Shown piece after piece: positions 7,745 to 18,316 of a stretch of DNA of 64,000 nucleotides; position 1 is the first letter of the stretch; each line of letters starts with the position of its first letter. The notes below the pieces were generated by a model. The model was not told the DNA's origin. It worked only from the letters and a program-made list of their open reading frames with translations, and did no database searches. The position numbers and the translations under genes were made by a program. This DNA is from Flavobacterium psychrophilum. Lineage in GTDB: Bacteria > Bacteroidota > Bacteroidia > Flavobacteriales > Flavobacteriaceae. The stretch lies in assembly GCA_001708385.1 (NCBI GenBank), contig CP012388.1:2294001-2358000 (forward strand), given 5' to 3'.

Positions 7745-9010
7745 GTCAAAGCCGATATCTTTTCTAAAATACATCTTATCAAAATTTAGCTTGTCTATAT
7801 TTTGGTAAGATTTTTTTATGGCCTCTGTAAAGTCATTTCCATATGATGTTACTGCTATTACACGCCCACCGCTGGTTACAACGTTTCCGTTATCCAGTTT
7901 TGTACCTGCATGAAATGCAATAGATCCTTCTACGTTTTCAAGTCCGGTTATTACAATCCCTTTTCCGTAATCTTCAGGATATCCGCCTGAGACTACCATG
8001 ATTGTAGCTGCAGTACGCTCATCAAGTTCAAGCTCTACAGTATCAAGCTCTTGTTTAGCTACTGCCTGAAACAATGCTACAAGGTCTGATTTAAGCCTCG
8101 GAATAACTACTTCGGTCTCAGGATCACCCATTCTCACGTTATATTCAATAACAAACGGATCATCACCTACTTTTATTAGCCCGATGAATACAAATCCTTT
8201 ATAATCAATATTATCATTTTTAAGTCCCTGTATCGTTGGCTTAACAACACGGGTCTCTATTTTCTCCATAAATTCGGCATCAGCAAACGGTACCGGTGAA
8301 ACGGCGCCCATACCACCTGTATTAAGACCTGTATCTCCTTCGCCTATTCTTTTGTAATCTTTTGCCGTAGGAAGTAGCTTGTAGCTCTTACCATCGGTTA
8401 GTACGAAGCAGCTAAGCTCTATACCATCAAGAAACTCTTCAATTACAACCTTAGTGCTCGCCTGGCCAAATTTCTCACCTACGAGCATGTTTCTAAGCTC
8501 TTCCTGCGCCTCTCCAAGATCCTGGATAATAAGTACTCCTTTACCTGCCGCAAGTCCATCTGCCTTTAATACATAAGGTGCTTTAAGCGTAGCTAAAAAT
8601 TCGCAGCCCTGCTCTACAGTTTCTTTTGTAAAACTATCGTAAGCCGCAGTCGGAATATTGTTTTTTACAAGGAACTGCTTAGCAAATTCTTTACTTCCTT
8701 CTAGCTGTGCTCCAACTTTAGACGGCCCTATAACAGGAATATGTTTAAGCGCGTCGTCTTTTTTAAAATAATCGTAAATACCTTTTACCAACGGATCTTC
8801 GGGGCCTACAACCACCATAGTAACATTTTCCTGCTGTACAAAAGTTTTGATAGACTCAAAATCCAGCGGGTTAATGTCTACATTTTCAGCGATTCCTGCC
8901 GTACCGGCATTACCGGGTGCTACAAAAAGTTTATCGCAAAGCGGGCTTTGCAGCATTTTCCAGGCCAGTGCATGTTCTCTTCCTCCTGATCCAAGTAATA
9001 AAATTTTCAT
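7739..9010 (-). CDS. purD: Phosphoribosylamine--glycine ligase (GAR synthetase)
   Basis: 423 residues, full length. It joins phosphoribosylamine and glycine using ATP, step two of purine synthesis. N-terminal GARS block LLGSGGREHALAWKM (residues 4-18), then the ATP-grasp domain with LKADGLAAGKGV and GFVFIGLIK, the metal/phosphate block EYNVRMGDPETE, and the C-terminal GARS domain. It lies 27 bp downstream of the sugar-transferase gene on the same strand. No other pur gene is in the window. Confidence 0.97.
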   Translation of the reverse strand: MKILLLGSGGREHALAWKMLQSPLCDKLFVAPGNAGTAGIAENVDINPLDFESIKTFVQQENVTMVVVGPEDPLVKGIYDYFKKDDALKHIPVIGPSKVGAQLEGSKEFAKQFLVKNNIPTAAYDSFTKETVEQGCEFLATLKAPYVLKADGLAAGKGVLIIQDLGEAQEELRNMLVGEKFGQASTKVVIEEFLDGIELSCFVLTDGKSYKLLPTAKDYKRIGEGDTGLNTGGMGAVSPVPFADAEFMEKIETRVVKPTIQGLKNDNIDYKGFVFIGLIKVGDDPFVIEYNVRMGDPETEVVIPRLKSDLVALFQAVAKQELDTVELELDERTAATIMVVSGGYPEDYGKGIVITGLENVEGSIAFHAGTKLDNGNVVTSGGRVIAVTSYGNDFTEAIKKSYQNIDKLNFDKMYFRKDIGFDL

Positions 9011-9037
9011 GATGCTAAGTATTTCTGGTGGGTGGCA

Positions 9038-10399
9038 TTAATAGGCTTTTTCATCGCCAAACATACCCACAATTGTTTGTAAAATTATCTTTATATCGAG
9101 TAATATAGACCAGTTTTCTATGTAAAACACATCATACTTAATGCGGTTTATCATGTCTTCATCACTGGTAATTTCTCCTCTGAAGCCTCTTACCTGTGCT
9201 AAACCGGTTATTCCCGGCTTAACGGTATGCCTTGCTCCGTATTTTTTTATTTTAACACTATACCTGTGGTTTATAGAATAAATGTGCGGCCTTGGCCCTA
9301 CGACCGACATATCGCCCAGTAACACATTTAAAAACTGAGGCAGTTCGTCTATACTTGTTTTCCTTATGAATTTGCCAACTTTCGTAACCCTGGGGTCATT
9401 TTTTACCGCCAGCTGATCCATCTGGTTATTAATCTGCATAGACCTGAATTTAAAGCAAAAAAACTGCTCTTCATTCATTCCGGCCCTTATCTGTCTGTAA
9501 AACACCGGCCCTTTAGATTCCAGCTTAATAAGTAAAGCCATAATCGGGGTGAGCCATGATAATACCAGCAGTATAACCAAAAATGCAAAAACAATATCAA
9601 ATACCCTTTTTGCAATAGTTGCTATTGGTTCATGAAGTGGCGTTTTGCGTAATGACAATACCGGAAAAAATTCATAATAGTCTACCGTAAGGTTTCTGGA
9701 AAAAATCTCTTTGGTATCCGGTATAAATTTAATTACCTTGTTGTTAGCATCACAAAAAGCGACCAGTTCCCTTAACCTCAAGTTGCTTATTTCATTTAGC
9801 GAACAATAAATATCGTCTATTTTATTTTCGAGTGCAAAACTTTCAATGTCAGCTACCCTGCCTGTTATAAGGTCGCCTTGCTTTTTATCCGAAAAAAAAC
9901 CTTTAAACCTATAGCCGTATTCTGCTTTGGTCTCAAACAGGTTTTTAAGGTTAACTGTTTGCTGTGTATGTCCGATAATTATTGCGTTGCGGGTATTACT
10001 GCCCGCAATTCTGTATTTTTTAAGATAAAAAAACAGCAGCAATTTAAACAGTGTAACGGTACATAATACAACAATGCTGTACAAAAGTATGGCTTCGCTA
10101 TTAAAAACCGTCTCTTTTGCAAAAGGAAAGAACGCTATAACCGTTAATAAGAAAATTACACATTGTGTTATTAACTTAGAGAAAATCTTTAGGATTGATG
10201 TATATCTGTAAACATCATAGAATCCTGAAAAATAAGCTATAAACGACCATGAAACTATTTGATACACACAAAAGTGAAGATAGTTTACGCCTTGTTCCTT
10301 AAATAAAAAAAAGGGTAGCAAGGTAATAACCAGCAAATCTATGGATATGCTGATTGGCCTTAAATATTTTGAATATCTTCCCCGTGCAGATAAAATCAT
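9038..10399 (-). CDS. Polyprenyl-phosphate sugar-1-phosphate transferase (WcaJ-like), starts polysaccharide synthesis
   Basis: 453 residues. Four or five N-terminal membrane segments, a central soluble CoA-binding-like domain (around NAIIIGHTQQTVNLKNL), a further membrane helix, and the C-terminal bacterial sugar-transferase domain with GPVFYRQIRAG, FCFKFRSM, TSIDELPQFLNVL and GDMSVVGPRPH. Such enzymes load the first sugar phosphate onto undecaprenyl phosphate at the inner membrane. Donor sugar unknown. It lies 2 bp after the uxs-like gene, in the polysaccharide locus. Confidence 0.93.
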   Translation of the reverse strand: MILSARGRYSKYLRPISISIDLLVITLLPFFLFKEQGVNYLHFCVYQIVSWSFIAYFSGFYDVYRYTSILKIFSKLITQCVIFLLTVIAFFPFAKETVFNSEAILLYSIVVLCTVTLFKLLLFFYLKKYRIAGSNTRNAIIIGHTQQTVNLKNLFETKAEYGYRFKGFFSDKKQGDLITGRVADIESFALENKIDDIYCSLNEISNLRLRELVAFCDANNKVIKFIPDTKEIFSRNLTVDYYEFFPVLSLRKTPLHEPIATIAKRVFDIVFAFLVILLVLSWLTPIMALLIKLESKGPVFYRQIRAGMNEEQFFCFKFRSMQINNQMDQLAVKNDPRVTKVGKFIRKTSIDELPQFLNVLLGDMSVVGPRPHIYSINHRYSVKIKKYGARHTVKPGITGLAQVRGFRGEITSDEDMINRIKYDVFYIENWSILLDIKIILQTIVGMFGDEKAY

Positions 10400-10401
10400 T
10401 T

Positions 10402-11385
10402 TTATCGAATAAAATCTGAAAAATCTTTATGCTCTTCTTTTAAAAGCTCTTCTTTTGATAGTGTCCTGAAATAATCATACGTTATCTTCATGCCCTCTGC
10501 TCTTCCCACTTTAGCTTCCCAACCAAGCAGTTCTTTTGCCCTTGTGGTATCGGGTTGCCTTTGTAACGGGTCGTTTACAGGCAGCGGTTTGTATACCACT
10601 TTTTGTTGTGTACCTGTAAGTTTAATTATTTCTTCGGCAAAGTCTTTAATGGTTATCTCGTCCGGGTTACCAATATTTACAGGATAAGCATAATCTGAAT
10701 GCAACAGCCTGAAAATACCTTCTACCTGATCGTCTACGTAACAAAAAGAGCGGGTTTGCATACCATCACCAAAAATGGTAAGGTCTTCACCTCTTAGTGC
10801 CTGACCGATAAACGCAGGTATAACCCTTCCGTCGTTTAACCTCATGCGGGGTCCGTAGGTATTAAATATCCTTACAATTCTGGTTTCTACGCCATGAAAA
10901 GTATGATATGCCATTGTTATAGATTCCTGGAAACGTTTGGCTTCATCATACACTCCCCTGGGTCCTATAGTGTTTACATTACCATAATAGTCTTCGGTTT
11001 GTGGGTGTACGAGAGGGTCTCCGTATACTTCAGATGTAGATGCTATAAGTATCCTGGCTTTTTTAACCCTGGCTAATCCTAAAAGATTATGCGTACCCAA
11101 AGAGCCTACTTTAAGGGTTTGAATAGGTATTTTAAGGTAGTCGATAGGACTGGCCGGCGATGCAAAGTGCAGTATATAATCCAGCTGGCCCGGTATATTT
11201 ACAAACTTGGTTACATCGTGGTGGTAAAACTCAAAATTTTCAAGCTTAAAAAGGTGTTCGATATTTTTAAGGTCTCCTGTTATAAGGTTATCCATACCTA
11301 TAACAAAATAGCCTTCTTTTATAAATCTGTCACAAAGATGCGATCCCAGAAAACCTGCCGCCCCGGTTATTAGTATTCTTTTCAT
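10402..11385 (-). CDS. UDP-glucuronate decarboxylase (UDP-xylose synthase)
   Basis: 327 residues, an extended short-chain dehydrogenase. The NAD-binding GAAGFLGSH is at 8-16 and the catalytic Tyr146-x3-Lys150 pair is in GVYDEAKR. The blocks [25 protein letters not shown] and [17 protein letters not shown] are typical of UXS, which converts UDP-glucuronate to UDP-xylose. This suggests xylose or a derived pentose in the polysaccharide (inference). Its start lies inside the 3' end of the upstream ligase gene, a 56-bp overlap. Confidence 0.9.
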   Translation of the reverse strand: MKRILITGAAGFLGSHLCDRFIKEGYFVIGMDNLITGDLKNIEHLFKLENFEFYHHDVTKFVNIPGQLDYILHFASPASPIDYLKIPIQTLKVGSLGTHNLLGLARVKKARILIASTSEVYGDPLVHPQTEDYYGNVNTIGPRGVYDEAKRFQESITMAYHTFHGVETRIVRIFNTYGPRMRLNDGRVIPAFIGQALRGEDLTIFGDGMQTRSFCYVDDQVEGIFRLLHSDYAYPVNIGNPDEITIKDFAEEIIKLTGTQQKVVYKPLPVNDPLQRQPDTTRAKELLGWEAKVGRAEGMKITYDYFRTLSKEELLKEEHKDFSDFIR

Positions 11386-12706
11386 ATTTTTCTTTATCAG
11401 CTTGTAGAGGAATACCGTTAAAAAGACAATAGAAGACAGTAAAAAATACTACTCCTCTTTGCCTCCATAAAAAAGATTCGGTCAAAAGTAACGCTATCAT
11501 AAGAATTGCAAAAGCAATATGCATAAAATCTTTTGACAGAATGGCATTTTTAAAATTAAGAACCAAGATTAACAATAGTAGTATAAAGCCAACGATTCCT
11601 AAATCTGCAAATGCTTCAACATACTGATTATGAAAATTTTGCCTGCTGTACCTATGGTTTAAAACGCCTCCTTCAAACACGTTATGTTCTTTTGCTTTCT
11701 CTTCAATTTTATCTATAGATGCACTAATTCCGTACCCGGTAAAAAACACTTTATCTTCCTCAAGCATCTCTGTAAATATGCGCACCTGATAGGTTCTGAA
11801 TGCTGTTCCGTTAAAATAGTCGTTCTCACTAAAAACAGGTTTAGACCAAGCTTCTTTAAGCGTTACATTGTGCAGCGGTAACCCTTCTACTGCCAGCGCC
11901 TGAATTTCGGGAGTGTTAGATATGTATTCTGCCGGGAAAGCTCCTTTTGTTCTTGCATAATAGGCAAATAACGCAGTTAGCGTTATAAATGCAATTCCAG
12001 AAACTATTTTAAGTGATTTACTCAACTTAGAGTAAAATAAAATATACGCTACAGCTAATATTACATCGGTAATAATTATAACCTTGTTTAGCAATAAACC
12101 GATGATACAAGCAACAAATACAAAACCTGCATAATCTAAAAACTTTTTATTTTTTACAGATAAAAAGTAAAAAAGAGCCATGGAAAACAACGCCGAAAGA
12201 TACACAGGTGTTATTACGCATGTTGATAGTTCCGCAGATAAAAAAACATCTGTATCATCGGTTTGTAAATATCTAAAAACTGCCCTGCCCAAAAAGTAAA
12301 CACCAAAAAAGCACATGCCTACGCTTAGGTTTTTAAGTATTTTTCTAACACCCATGCGTATAAGCTGTTTGTTAAAGAAAAACGCAAGGGGAATAAAAAA
12401 CAATGCAGCTTCTTTGCTTAGAGCCCTTATACTGCTCTGAAAATCTATAGACCATGTTAGCGATAATACCATTAAGGTAAATAGCAACATTGGCAATAAA
12501 AGCGATGTGCTGAATGAAAAATCCTTTTGCCTAGCCGAAAGGAAAGAATAAAGCACAAATAAAATTATACAAACACTGTTGTAAGCATAGCCAAAGGGTA
12601 TGGTAACAAGTACCGCAGATACAAGAAAAACCATAAGTTTTTTGCTAGGAGATAATCCTATCCTCTTAAGCAAATCACTTCTGGATGAATTGTAATTATT
12701 TGTCAT
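11330..12706 (-). CDS. O-antigen ligase/polymerase-like membrane protein 1
   Basis: 458 residues, about ten to twelve membrane segments with a long periplasmic loop (roughly residues 260-355). The segment [20 protein letters not shown] is the usual His-containing Wzy_C/O-antigen ligase block. It would join or polymerise polysaccharide units on the periplasmic side. The last about 18 codons run into the uxs gene in another frame, so the tail ([13 protein letters not shown]) looks like read-through past a lost stop. It is one of three such proteins in this locus. Confidence 0.85.
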   Translation of the reverse strand: MTNNYNSSRSDLLKRIGLSPSKKLMVFLVSAVLVTIPFGYAYNSVCIILFVLYSFLSARQKDFSFSTSLLLPMLLFTLMVLSLTWSIDFQSSIRALSKEAALFFIPLAFFFNKQLIRMGVRKILKNLSVGMCFFGVYFLGRAVFRYLQTDDTDVFLSAELSTCVITPVYLSALFSMALFYFLSVKNKKFLDYAGFVFVACIIGLLLNKVIIITDVILAVAYILFYSKLSKSLKIVSGIAFITLTALFAYYARTKGAFPAEYISNTPEIQALAVEGLPLHNVTLKEAWSKPVFSENDYFNGTAFRTYQVRIFTEMLEEDKVFFTGYGISASIDKIEEKAKEHNVFEGGVLNHRYSRQNFHNQYVEAFADLGIVGFILLLLILVLNFKNAILSKDFMHIAFAILMIALLLTESFLWRQRGVVFFTVFYCLFNGIPLQADKEKYEKNTNNRGGRFSGIASL

Positions 12707-12754
12707 TACTTTTCAGATTAAGCTGCCCTTTTAAAGTGCACACTACTTATTAGC

Positions 12755-13891
12755 CTACAGTTGGTTATTTTTTACTTTTGTATAAATGTCTTCAATTTTT
12801 CTGATGTTTTTATTTACATCAAAATTCTCATCAAAGAATACTTTTGCATTAAACGAGAATTTTTCTCTTAACGTATCATCTTCAAGCAACGCTATAATTT
12901 TACCACTGTACAATTCCGGATTTTCATCTTTAATTACAAATCCGTTGTAACCGTCGATTATTAGATCGCGGTTGCCATCGCAATCGCTAACCACGCAAGC
13001 TTTTGCAAGAGCAATGGCTTCTATTACGCTATAAGGAAGCCCTTCGTAGCGTGAAGTTGAGACATATACCTGAGCATGCTTAACGATATTAAAAACATCC
13101 TCGCGCGATGTCCAGGGCAGCATGGTAATGTTATCGGTAAGATCAAGCTCTTCGATAAGTTTTACAACAGTGTCCAATTCGCTGTAATGGTATCCAACGC
13201 CCATAAGCACTAAATGAACATTACGCTGTTTTTTAATTTCGTAAACTGCTTTTACCAGCAGTTCGGTGTTTTTTTGATATGATGGCCTTCCAACAGTACA
13301 AATGTATTCATCCGGCCATGTTTTAGGTACAGATAGCGGCTGTATACTATTTATTGGTAAAATGCTGTTATTGTACAGTAGTACTTTATTTTCAGGAATT
13401 CCTACTTCTTTCAGTGCCCTTTGTTTCTCTGATTCTGACGATGCAAGTATACGGCTGTTTCCTTTTTTGAAAAACCTTTCTATTGCAAGGTATACACTCC
13501 TCTTTTTAGGATTGTCGGTGCTTAGATAACTAAACGCCTGTGGCGTATATAGCGATGGGGTTTTAGTAAGCATGCCTACCACCCTGCCAATAACGCCGCC
13601 CTTTGCACTATGTGCATGAATTACATGGGGTTTCTCTTTTTTCACGATTTTATAAGCCGTACGAATAGCTTTAAAATCCTGTACAGGAGATATTTCCCTG
13701 AATATAGGGATCCTGTAGTTTCTTATCGAGTTTTTGCTTATATCATGAAAAGGGGTGTCATTATCTTTTGTACCCTGAATAACAATACTTTCAAACTTTT
13801 CGTCATCAATATGTTCTAAAATCAGTCTAAGGGAAACATCCACACCACCTACAGAATGCAGTATATGGGCAACTTTAATTTTCGTCATCAA
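12755..13891 (-). CDS. Glycosyltransferase family 4
   Basis: 378 residues, GT-B fold. N-terminal acceptor domain starts KIKVAHILHSVGGVD; the C-terminal donor domain holds VGRPSYQKN, the RYEGLPYSVIEAIALAKACVV block with the E-x7-E pair, and GYNGFV. It transfers a sugar from an activated donor during synthesis of the surface polysaccharide, on the cytoplasmic face. The stop codon of the upstream ligase-like gene overlaps its start by 4 bp, so it is in the same operon. Confidence 0.93.
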   Translation of the reverse strand: MMTKIKVAHILHSVGGVDVSLRLILEHIDDEKFESIVIQGTKDNDTPFHDISKNSIRNYRIPIFREISPVQDFKAIRTAYKIVKKEKPHVIHAHSAKGGVIGRVVGMLTKTPSLYTPQAFSYLSTDNPKKRSVYLAIERFFKKGNSRILASSESEKQRALKEVGIPENKVLLYNNSILPINSIQPLSVPKTWPDEYICTVGRPSYQKNTELLVKAVYEIKKQRNVHLVLMGVGYHYSELDTVVKLIEELDLTDNITMLPWTSREDVFNIVKHAQVYVSTSRYEGLPYSVIEAIALAKACVVSDCDGNRDLIIDGYNGFVIKDENPELYSGKIIALLEDDTLREKFSFNAKVFFDENFDVNKNIRKIEDIYTKVKNNQL

Positions 13892-15075
13892 TCCTTCGTA
13901 TTTCTCATCAATAGCAGTGCGGCAAAGATACTAAAAATATAGCACCCCGTTTGGCGGTGCAATACATTCTCTACCAGTAAAAAAAATATAAGAGACAGCA
14001 GTAATGCCGTATCTGGAAAACTTCTTCGTATAGTATATAATAGCGAAACGCAAAACGCAAAAAACAATAAAAAACCAATCAGGCCTTCACTTAAGTAAAA
14101 GTCTATAAACTGGTTATGAGAGTTAAATTTCGACGCTGTGAAATAGTCTTTTTTCGACTCATTTTCTATTTTTTGGGTATAGCATTCCAAATAATTATTT
14201 ACAATCGTAGTATTGTTTTCATACCCAAACAGTACATTAAAATCGTCTCTGTTGGCAAGCTCATAAGCACAGGGCCATATTACCAACCTTGGCTCATAAT
14301 CAGAAGCTACAGCAAGCGATTCTTTTATATTCTCTTTTATAAAAAACCTTTCGGCAATATTTTTATTAAACATAAATACTGCTACTACAACACCTAAACC
14401 CACAGCAATTATTATAAATTTCTTTAGCGGCGACACCGACAAATAAAATAACAGATATACAATTCCTAAAACAATAAGTGTTAAGAAAGAAATTCTCGCA
14501 GAGATAAGTATTATGAATGCTACTGAAACGATTCCACAAACAATAAGCAGCCATTTGCAGCGCTTGTATTGCGTTATCAGGCTAAAAGAGAATATTGCCC
14601 CCGCCACGGCATAAAAACCTGCGTAAGGGCGCTCCATAGGGATTAGTGTATTTACCACGTCTCCATTGCCAAAAGGAAGTCCGCCAAATTGCAGGTAGTA
14701 TCTTGCCGACAGAAATAACGTTATCGCAATAGTAGCCATAACCCCGGCTATAGCACCTGCTTTTATAACAGCCACCCTCCTTACTTTTATAAAAAGCAAA
14801 GGCATAAGCAAGAGTATAATAAACTTTTTATGAATATTCCATTCTGTAAATAAACTTTGTGTAAAAGCCCCCCGTATAAAAAAATAAGCAAGGAATGCAT
14901 AATAGATATATACTGGATAATGCTTAAGCCTTTTATAATCTGTATTCTTAAAATTTATAGCGTAGCAAATAATAAGCAGGGCAATTGCGATATTAGGCAA
15001 TGCATTACCAAAAGGGAGTATCAGCAATAACATTGCAAAAATATAATCGTATGCCGATGATGCTATTCTTTTCAT
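13888..15075 (-). CDS. O-antigen ligase/polymerase-like membrane protein 2
   Basis: 395 residues, about ten membrane segments. The periplasmic loop lies at about 250-320 and contains KFNSHNQFIDFYLSEGLIGF, the His-bearing O-antigen ligase block. Its ATG at 15075 shares a base with the stop of the preceding GT2 gene (TAATG type), so translation is coupled. Which of the three ligase-like proteins is the polymerase (Wzy) and which the ligase (WaaL) cannot be told from sequence alone. Confidence 0.85.
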   Translation of the reverse strand: MKRIASSAYDYIFAMLLLILPFGNALPNIAIALLIICYAINFKNTDYKRLKHYPVYIYYAFLAYFFIRGAFTQSLFTEWNIHKKFIILLLMPLLFIKVRRVAVIKAGAIAGVMATIAITLFLSARYYLQFGGLPFGNGDVVNTLIPMERPYAGFYAVAGAIFSFSLITQYKRCKWLLIVCGIVSVAFIILISARISFLTLIVLGIVYLLFYLSVSPLKKFIIIAVGLGVVVAVFMFNKNIAERFFIKENIKESLAVASDYEPRLVIWPCAYELANRDDFNVLFGYENNTTIVNNYLECYTQKIENESKKDYFTASKFNSHNQFIDFYLSEGLIGFLLFFAFCVSLLYTIRRSFPDTALLLSLIFFLLVENVLHRQTGCYIFSIFAALLLMRNTKD

Positions 15076-15872
15076 TACCCCTTTTTCCTTTTTAGAAACT
15101 GTATAATGCTATTAGGCATAATATATAAAAGTATATTTCTGGCAAGGCCATATAATGGATAAAACCCAAAATAAAAATTATCCTGTATTACCTTTATTCT
15201 ACTGCCCACCTGTTGCTTTCTACGTGATATAGAAATACCGGACGGATTAATTTCTATCTTAACCAAAAACTGCTGAATATTTGCCGTCTTAAACTTGTTT
15301 GATATTATAAAGAAGAATGCATAATCCTCCGCCGATTTCCTGTTCACCGGATACAAACCTGTTTGAGGCAATATATCAGTACAAAACATAACCGTTGGGT
15401 GTATAAACATAGCATTTAAAAACATTTTGTTTCTAATCTCTCGCGTTTTTTCAGGCATAATAATGTTATACAAAAAGTTGCCATTAGTATCTGCAGCAAT
15501 TACGTTACTGCCTACCATCTTTATATCAGGATTTATTTCTAAAAACTCCTGTTGTATGGCAAACCTTTTCCCAAGGCAATAGTCGCCGCTGTCTAACCGC
15601 GCAATATATTTATATTTCTTAACTTCAATAACATATTGAAGCCCTCTGTTAAGAGCATGTTCTATACCGCTGTTTTCTTCTAAATAAATAAAATACACTT
15701 CTCCATTACCAGTAAACGCCGAAATAACATCTTGTTCCGTTAGCTTATTTTTTACGCTTCCGTCGTCTACAACCAAAACATCTATTTGTTCAGACCTGTC
15801 GATGGAGCCTACAGATGCTATTAATCCTTCCGGATTATTATAATGTGGAATTAAAAGAATTGCTTTATTCAT
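15075..15872 (-). CDS. Glycosyltransferase family 2 (GT-A)
   Basis: 265 residues. Starts KAILLIPHYNNPEGLIASV, has the nucleotide-binding VLVVDDGS motif near residue 35, and YIARLDSGDYCLGKRF at the DxD position, with LDSGD replacing the usual DxD and still offering two acids. It is shorter than the other GT2 in the locus and ends in a basic amphipathic tail (IQFLKRKKG). It overlaps the upstream ligase-like gene by 8 bp. Confidence 0.9.
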   Translation of the reverse strand: MNKAILLIPHYNNPEGLIASVGSIDRSEQIDVLVVDDGSVKNKLTEQDVISAFTGNGEVYFIYLEENSGIEHALNRGLQYVIEVKKYKYIARLDSGDYCLGKRFAIQQEFLEINPDIKMVGSNVIAADTNGNFLYNIIMPEKTREIRNKMFLNAMFIHPTVMFCTDILPQTGLYPVNRKSAEDYAFFFIISNKFKTANIQQFLVKIEINPSGISISRRKQQVGSRIKVIQDNFYFGFYPLYGLARNILLYIMPNSIIQFLKRKKG

Positions 15873-17229
15873 TGGTTATAACCTTATTACTGTTTAATTT
15901 AATAAGTACTGCCAAAGAAAGCCAAAAGCCGTACATTCTAAAAGTGTCTATTTGAAGCCAGTTGATGGCAAACCCTGTAAATGTTATAAGTAATATCATT
16001 GCCAGCACCTTCTCGTCCCCATCTTTAACTCTAGCCAAAAATCTTGATTTTTTTATGGAAAGGTAAATAATGAATACAAAAATTAGTGTTCCTACCAAAC
16101 CGGTCTCTGCTAAAAGCCTGGTGTATATATTATAACCCGGAGGAAAAGATTTCTCTTTTGGGTTTTTATAAAACAAATCAAACTCGTAATTATTACGTGT
16201 TGCCCATCCCGGATAATGATGCCTGCTATGATATGTTTGCTGTCCAAATCCAACACCTTCAACAGGGTTTTCTTCCCAAACTTTAAGCGACGCATATTGC
16301 ATACCAAAACGGGACTGGTTAGACACGTTGTTGGCTAAATTGTCTTTAAAGTTTAATGATTCTAGTTTTGTTTCTACCGATTTTATTACTTTTTCGGCAT
16401 TATAGGCCAGCAATGCTATTGCTGCAAATACTACAAATCCTGCAGCATAACCTATATATTTTCTATACTTTGGCGTTTTGTATAAAAAAGAAAGAAACAC
16501 TCCCAATTGTATAAATATTACAAGTAAAGCTGTTCTTGATCCAGAGAAATAAGTAAGAACAAGCACTGCCAGACCGGGTATAAATTTAAACCAGCGCTTT
16601 TCTGTAATAATATAACTAAACATCCATCCTGCGACGGTTATAAGATATATGGCAAGAAAAGGCGGTTCATAAGAAATAGATGAAATCCTGTCTACATGCA
16701 CTTTAGGCTCAAGGAATGGCAAATAGCCAAATAATTTTAATATAGTATATGCCGGACCTATGTGAAATACCACATATACTGTTTCAATAAAACCGTAAGC
16801 AGAGGCTACTATAAGTGATAAGAAAAATACTTTTCTAATCTTTAAAAGTATGTCTGTAACAGTCATGTTCTTAATTACATTCCAGTACAATGTAAAAAAC
16901 ACTATACATGACAGCAAAAGCGAAATATACTGTCGTATAAATCTGTTTAACCCTCCTGTGTATTTAAAATAACTATTAAGTACAGTTGGCAGGTTAAATA
17001 GTGTTGCCACCAGGCACCAAAGTAAAAAGGCAATTAACAACCAGAATAACGGACTCTTAGTTGGTAAGCCTACTTTTCCATGTAGCAATAAAACAACAAA
17101 TCCGGCTAAGAAGAAAAAAGCACCTGCCTCATTTTGAAATTCTCCCAATGCAGGTATGCCTTCAAATTCGTTGAAGGCAAAAAAGAATAAGCCTAAAAAG
17201 AAAAGTATCGTATATAGCTGCTTTAACAT
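15865..17229 (-). CDS. O-antigen ligase/polymerase-like membrane protein 3
   Basis: 454 residues with about eleven membrane segments and a large periplasmic loop (about 285-375) rich in charged and aromatic residues. The block PPGYNIYTRLLAETGLVGTL corresponds to the ligase block of its two paralogues but has Tyr-Asn in place of the His-Asn pair, so its chemistry may differ or the alignment may be shifted. It is the most divergent of the three and may be the Wzy polymerase (inference). Confidence 0.8.
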   Translation of the reverse strand: MLKQLYTILFFLGLFFFAFNEFEGIPALGEFQNEAGAFFFLAGFVVLLLHGKVGLPTKSPLFWLLIAFLLWCLVATLFNLPTVLNSYFKYTGGLNRFIRQYISLLLSCIVFFTLYWNVIKNMTVTDILLKIRKVFFLSLIVASAYGFIETVYVVFHIGPAYTILKLFGYLPFLEPKVHVDRISSISYEPPFLAIYLITVAGWMFSYIITEKRWFKFIPGLAVLVLTYFSGSRTALLVIFIQLGVFLSFLYKTPKYRKYIGYAAGFVVFAAIALLAYNAEKVIKSVETKLESLNFKDNLANNVSNQSRFGMQYASLKVWEENPVEGVGFGQQTYHSRHHYPGWATRNNYEFDLFYKNPKEKSFPPGYNIYTRLLAETGLVGTLIFVFIIYLSIKKSRFLARVKDGDEKVLAMILLITFTGFAINWLQIDTFRMYGFWLSLAVLIKLNSNKVITNE

Positions 17230-17239
17230 GCTTATCTTT

Positions 17240-18316
17240 TTATTTTTTGTTTAATAACCTCAACATCTCAGATAGTCGTGGGGAATATACCATCCCTATT
17301 ATCCATGTTAAGAATGTAAGTTTTGATAACGCCTGTTTTTTAATAATGTTCAATACCAATTTTTGATATGTACCATAAACCTCCAAATCTTCCGGAGAAT
17401 ATTTAGCTACTATTTTGCGTATATCATCGTGAACAACCATTTTTTGTATGTAAGCCTTACGAACCGACTTAGGGCTATTCTTATCTGTAGCGCATCTAAA
17501 AATAAGATAAAACACTCTATGCAGTAAACGTAGAGATTTTAGTCTCTCAAGAGTACTATCGTCAATAGTAAGTCCAATTTCGTTTTTATAATCAAAATGA
17601 TATCGTTCTACAGCTCTCTGAAAATAATCGCGCTCTATAAATTTACGGGATTCGTTTATAGCAACATCCCGGTAGTAATAGCCGCTGTAATCTAAGAATT
17701 CAACCTTGGCAGCTTTATTAAAAGCCTGAAAGTTAAACATGCTGTCTTCTTCTATATTCCTGTTTTCAGGAAATCTCACATGGTACTGTTCAACAAGGCT
17801 GCGCTTGTATATTTTATTCCACACCGCAAAAAGATCTTCCCTTTTTAAAAGGTCAGGTATAATATTGCCCTGTATAAACGCTGCATTATAAACCTTGTCA
17901 ACCGGATATATAGATTCTTTAATAATGTATTTGTTATCGCGCCCTAAAATAGTTTTAGAAACAACTATATCTAAATCATGCAATTTGGCCCTGCTGTACA
18001 AAACCTCAAGCATATCGGCTTTTATATAGTCGTCATTATCCAGAAAACCTATATACTCGCCTTTAGCTTTGTTTACGCCAGTATTGCGCGCAGTACTTAT
18101 ACCTTGGTTTTGTTGGTTTATAAGTATGATCCTATTATCTTTTTGGCTATATTCTTCAATTATCTGCGCACTACCGTCCTGAGAGCCGTCGTTTATAAAT
18201 ATAAACTCGCAAGCGGCAAGCGTTTGGTTCGTTAACGATTGTATGCATTCCTCAATAAAAGGCGCTGCATTATAAACCGGTATTACTATACTTACTTTAG
18301 GTTCTATACTATGCAT
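17240..18316 (-). CDS. Glycosyltransferase family 2
   Basis: 358 residues. Clear GT2 signature: KVSIVIPVYNAAPFIEECI, FIFINDGSQDGS, QGISTARNTG and the DxD motif in GFLDNDDY. The C-terminal 130 residues are helical and basic, as in capsule-type GT2 enzymes. It overlaps the upstream flippase gene by 8 bp. Sugar specificity unknown. Confidence 0.94.
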   Translation of the reverse strand: MHSIEPKVSIVIPVYNAAPFIEECIQSLTNQTLAACEFIFINDGSQDGSAQIIEEYSQKDNRIILINQQNQGISTARNTGVNKAKGEYIGFLDNDDYIKADMLEVLYSRAKLHDLDIVVSKTILGRDNKYIIKESIYPVDKVYNAAFIQGNIIPDLLKREDLFAVWNKIYKRSLVEQYHVRFPENRNIEEDSMFNFQAFNKAAKVEFLDYSGYYYRDVAINESRKFIERDYFQRAVERYHFDYKNEIGLTIDDSTLERLKSLRLLHRVFYLIFRCATDKNSPKSVRKAYIQKMVVHDDIRKIVAKYSPEDLEVYGTYQKLVLNIIKKQALSKLTFLTWIIGMVYSPRLSEMLRLLNKK

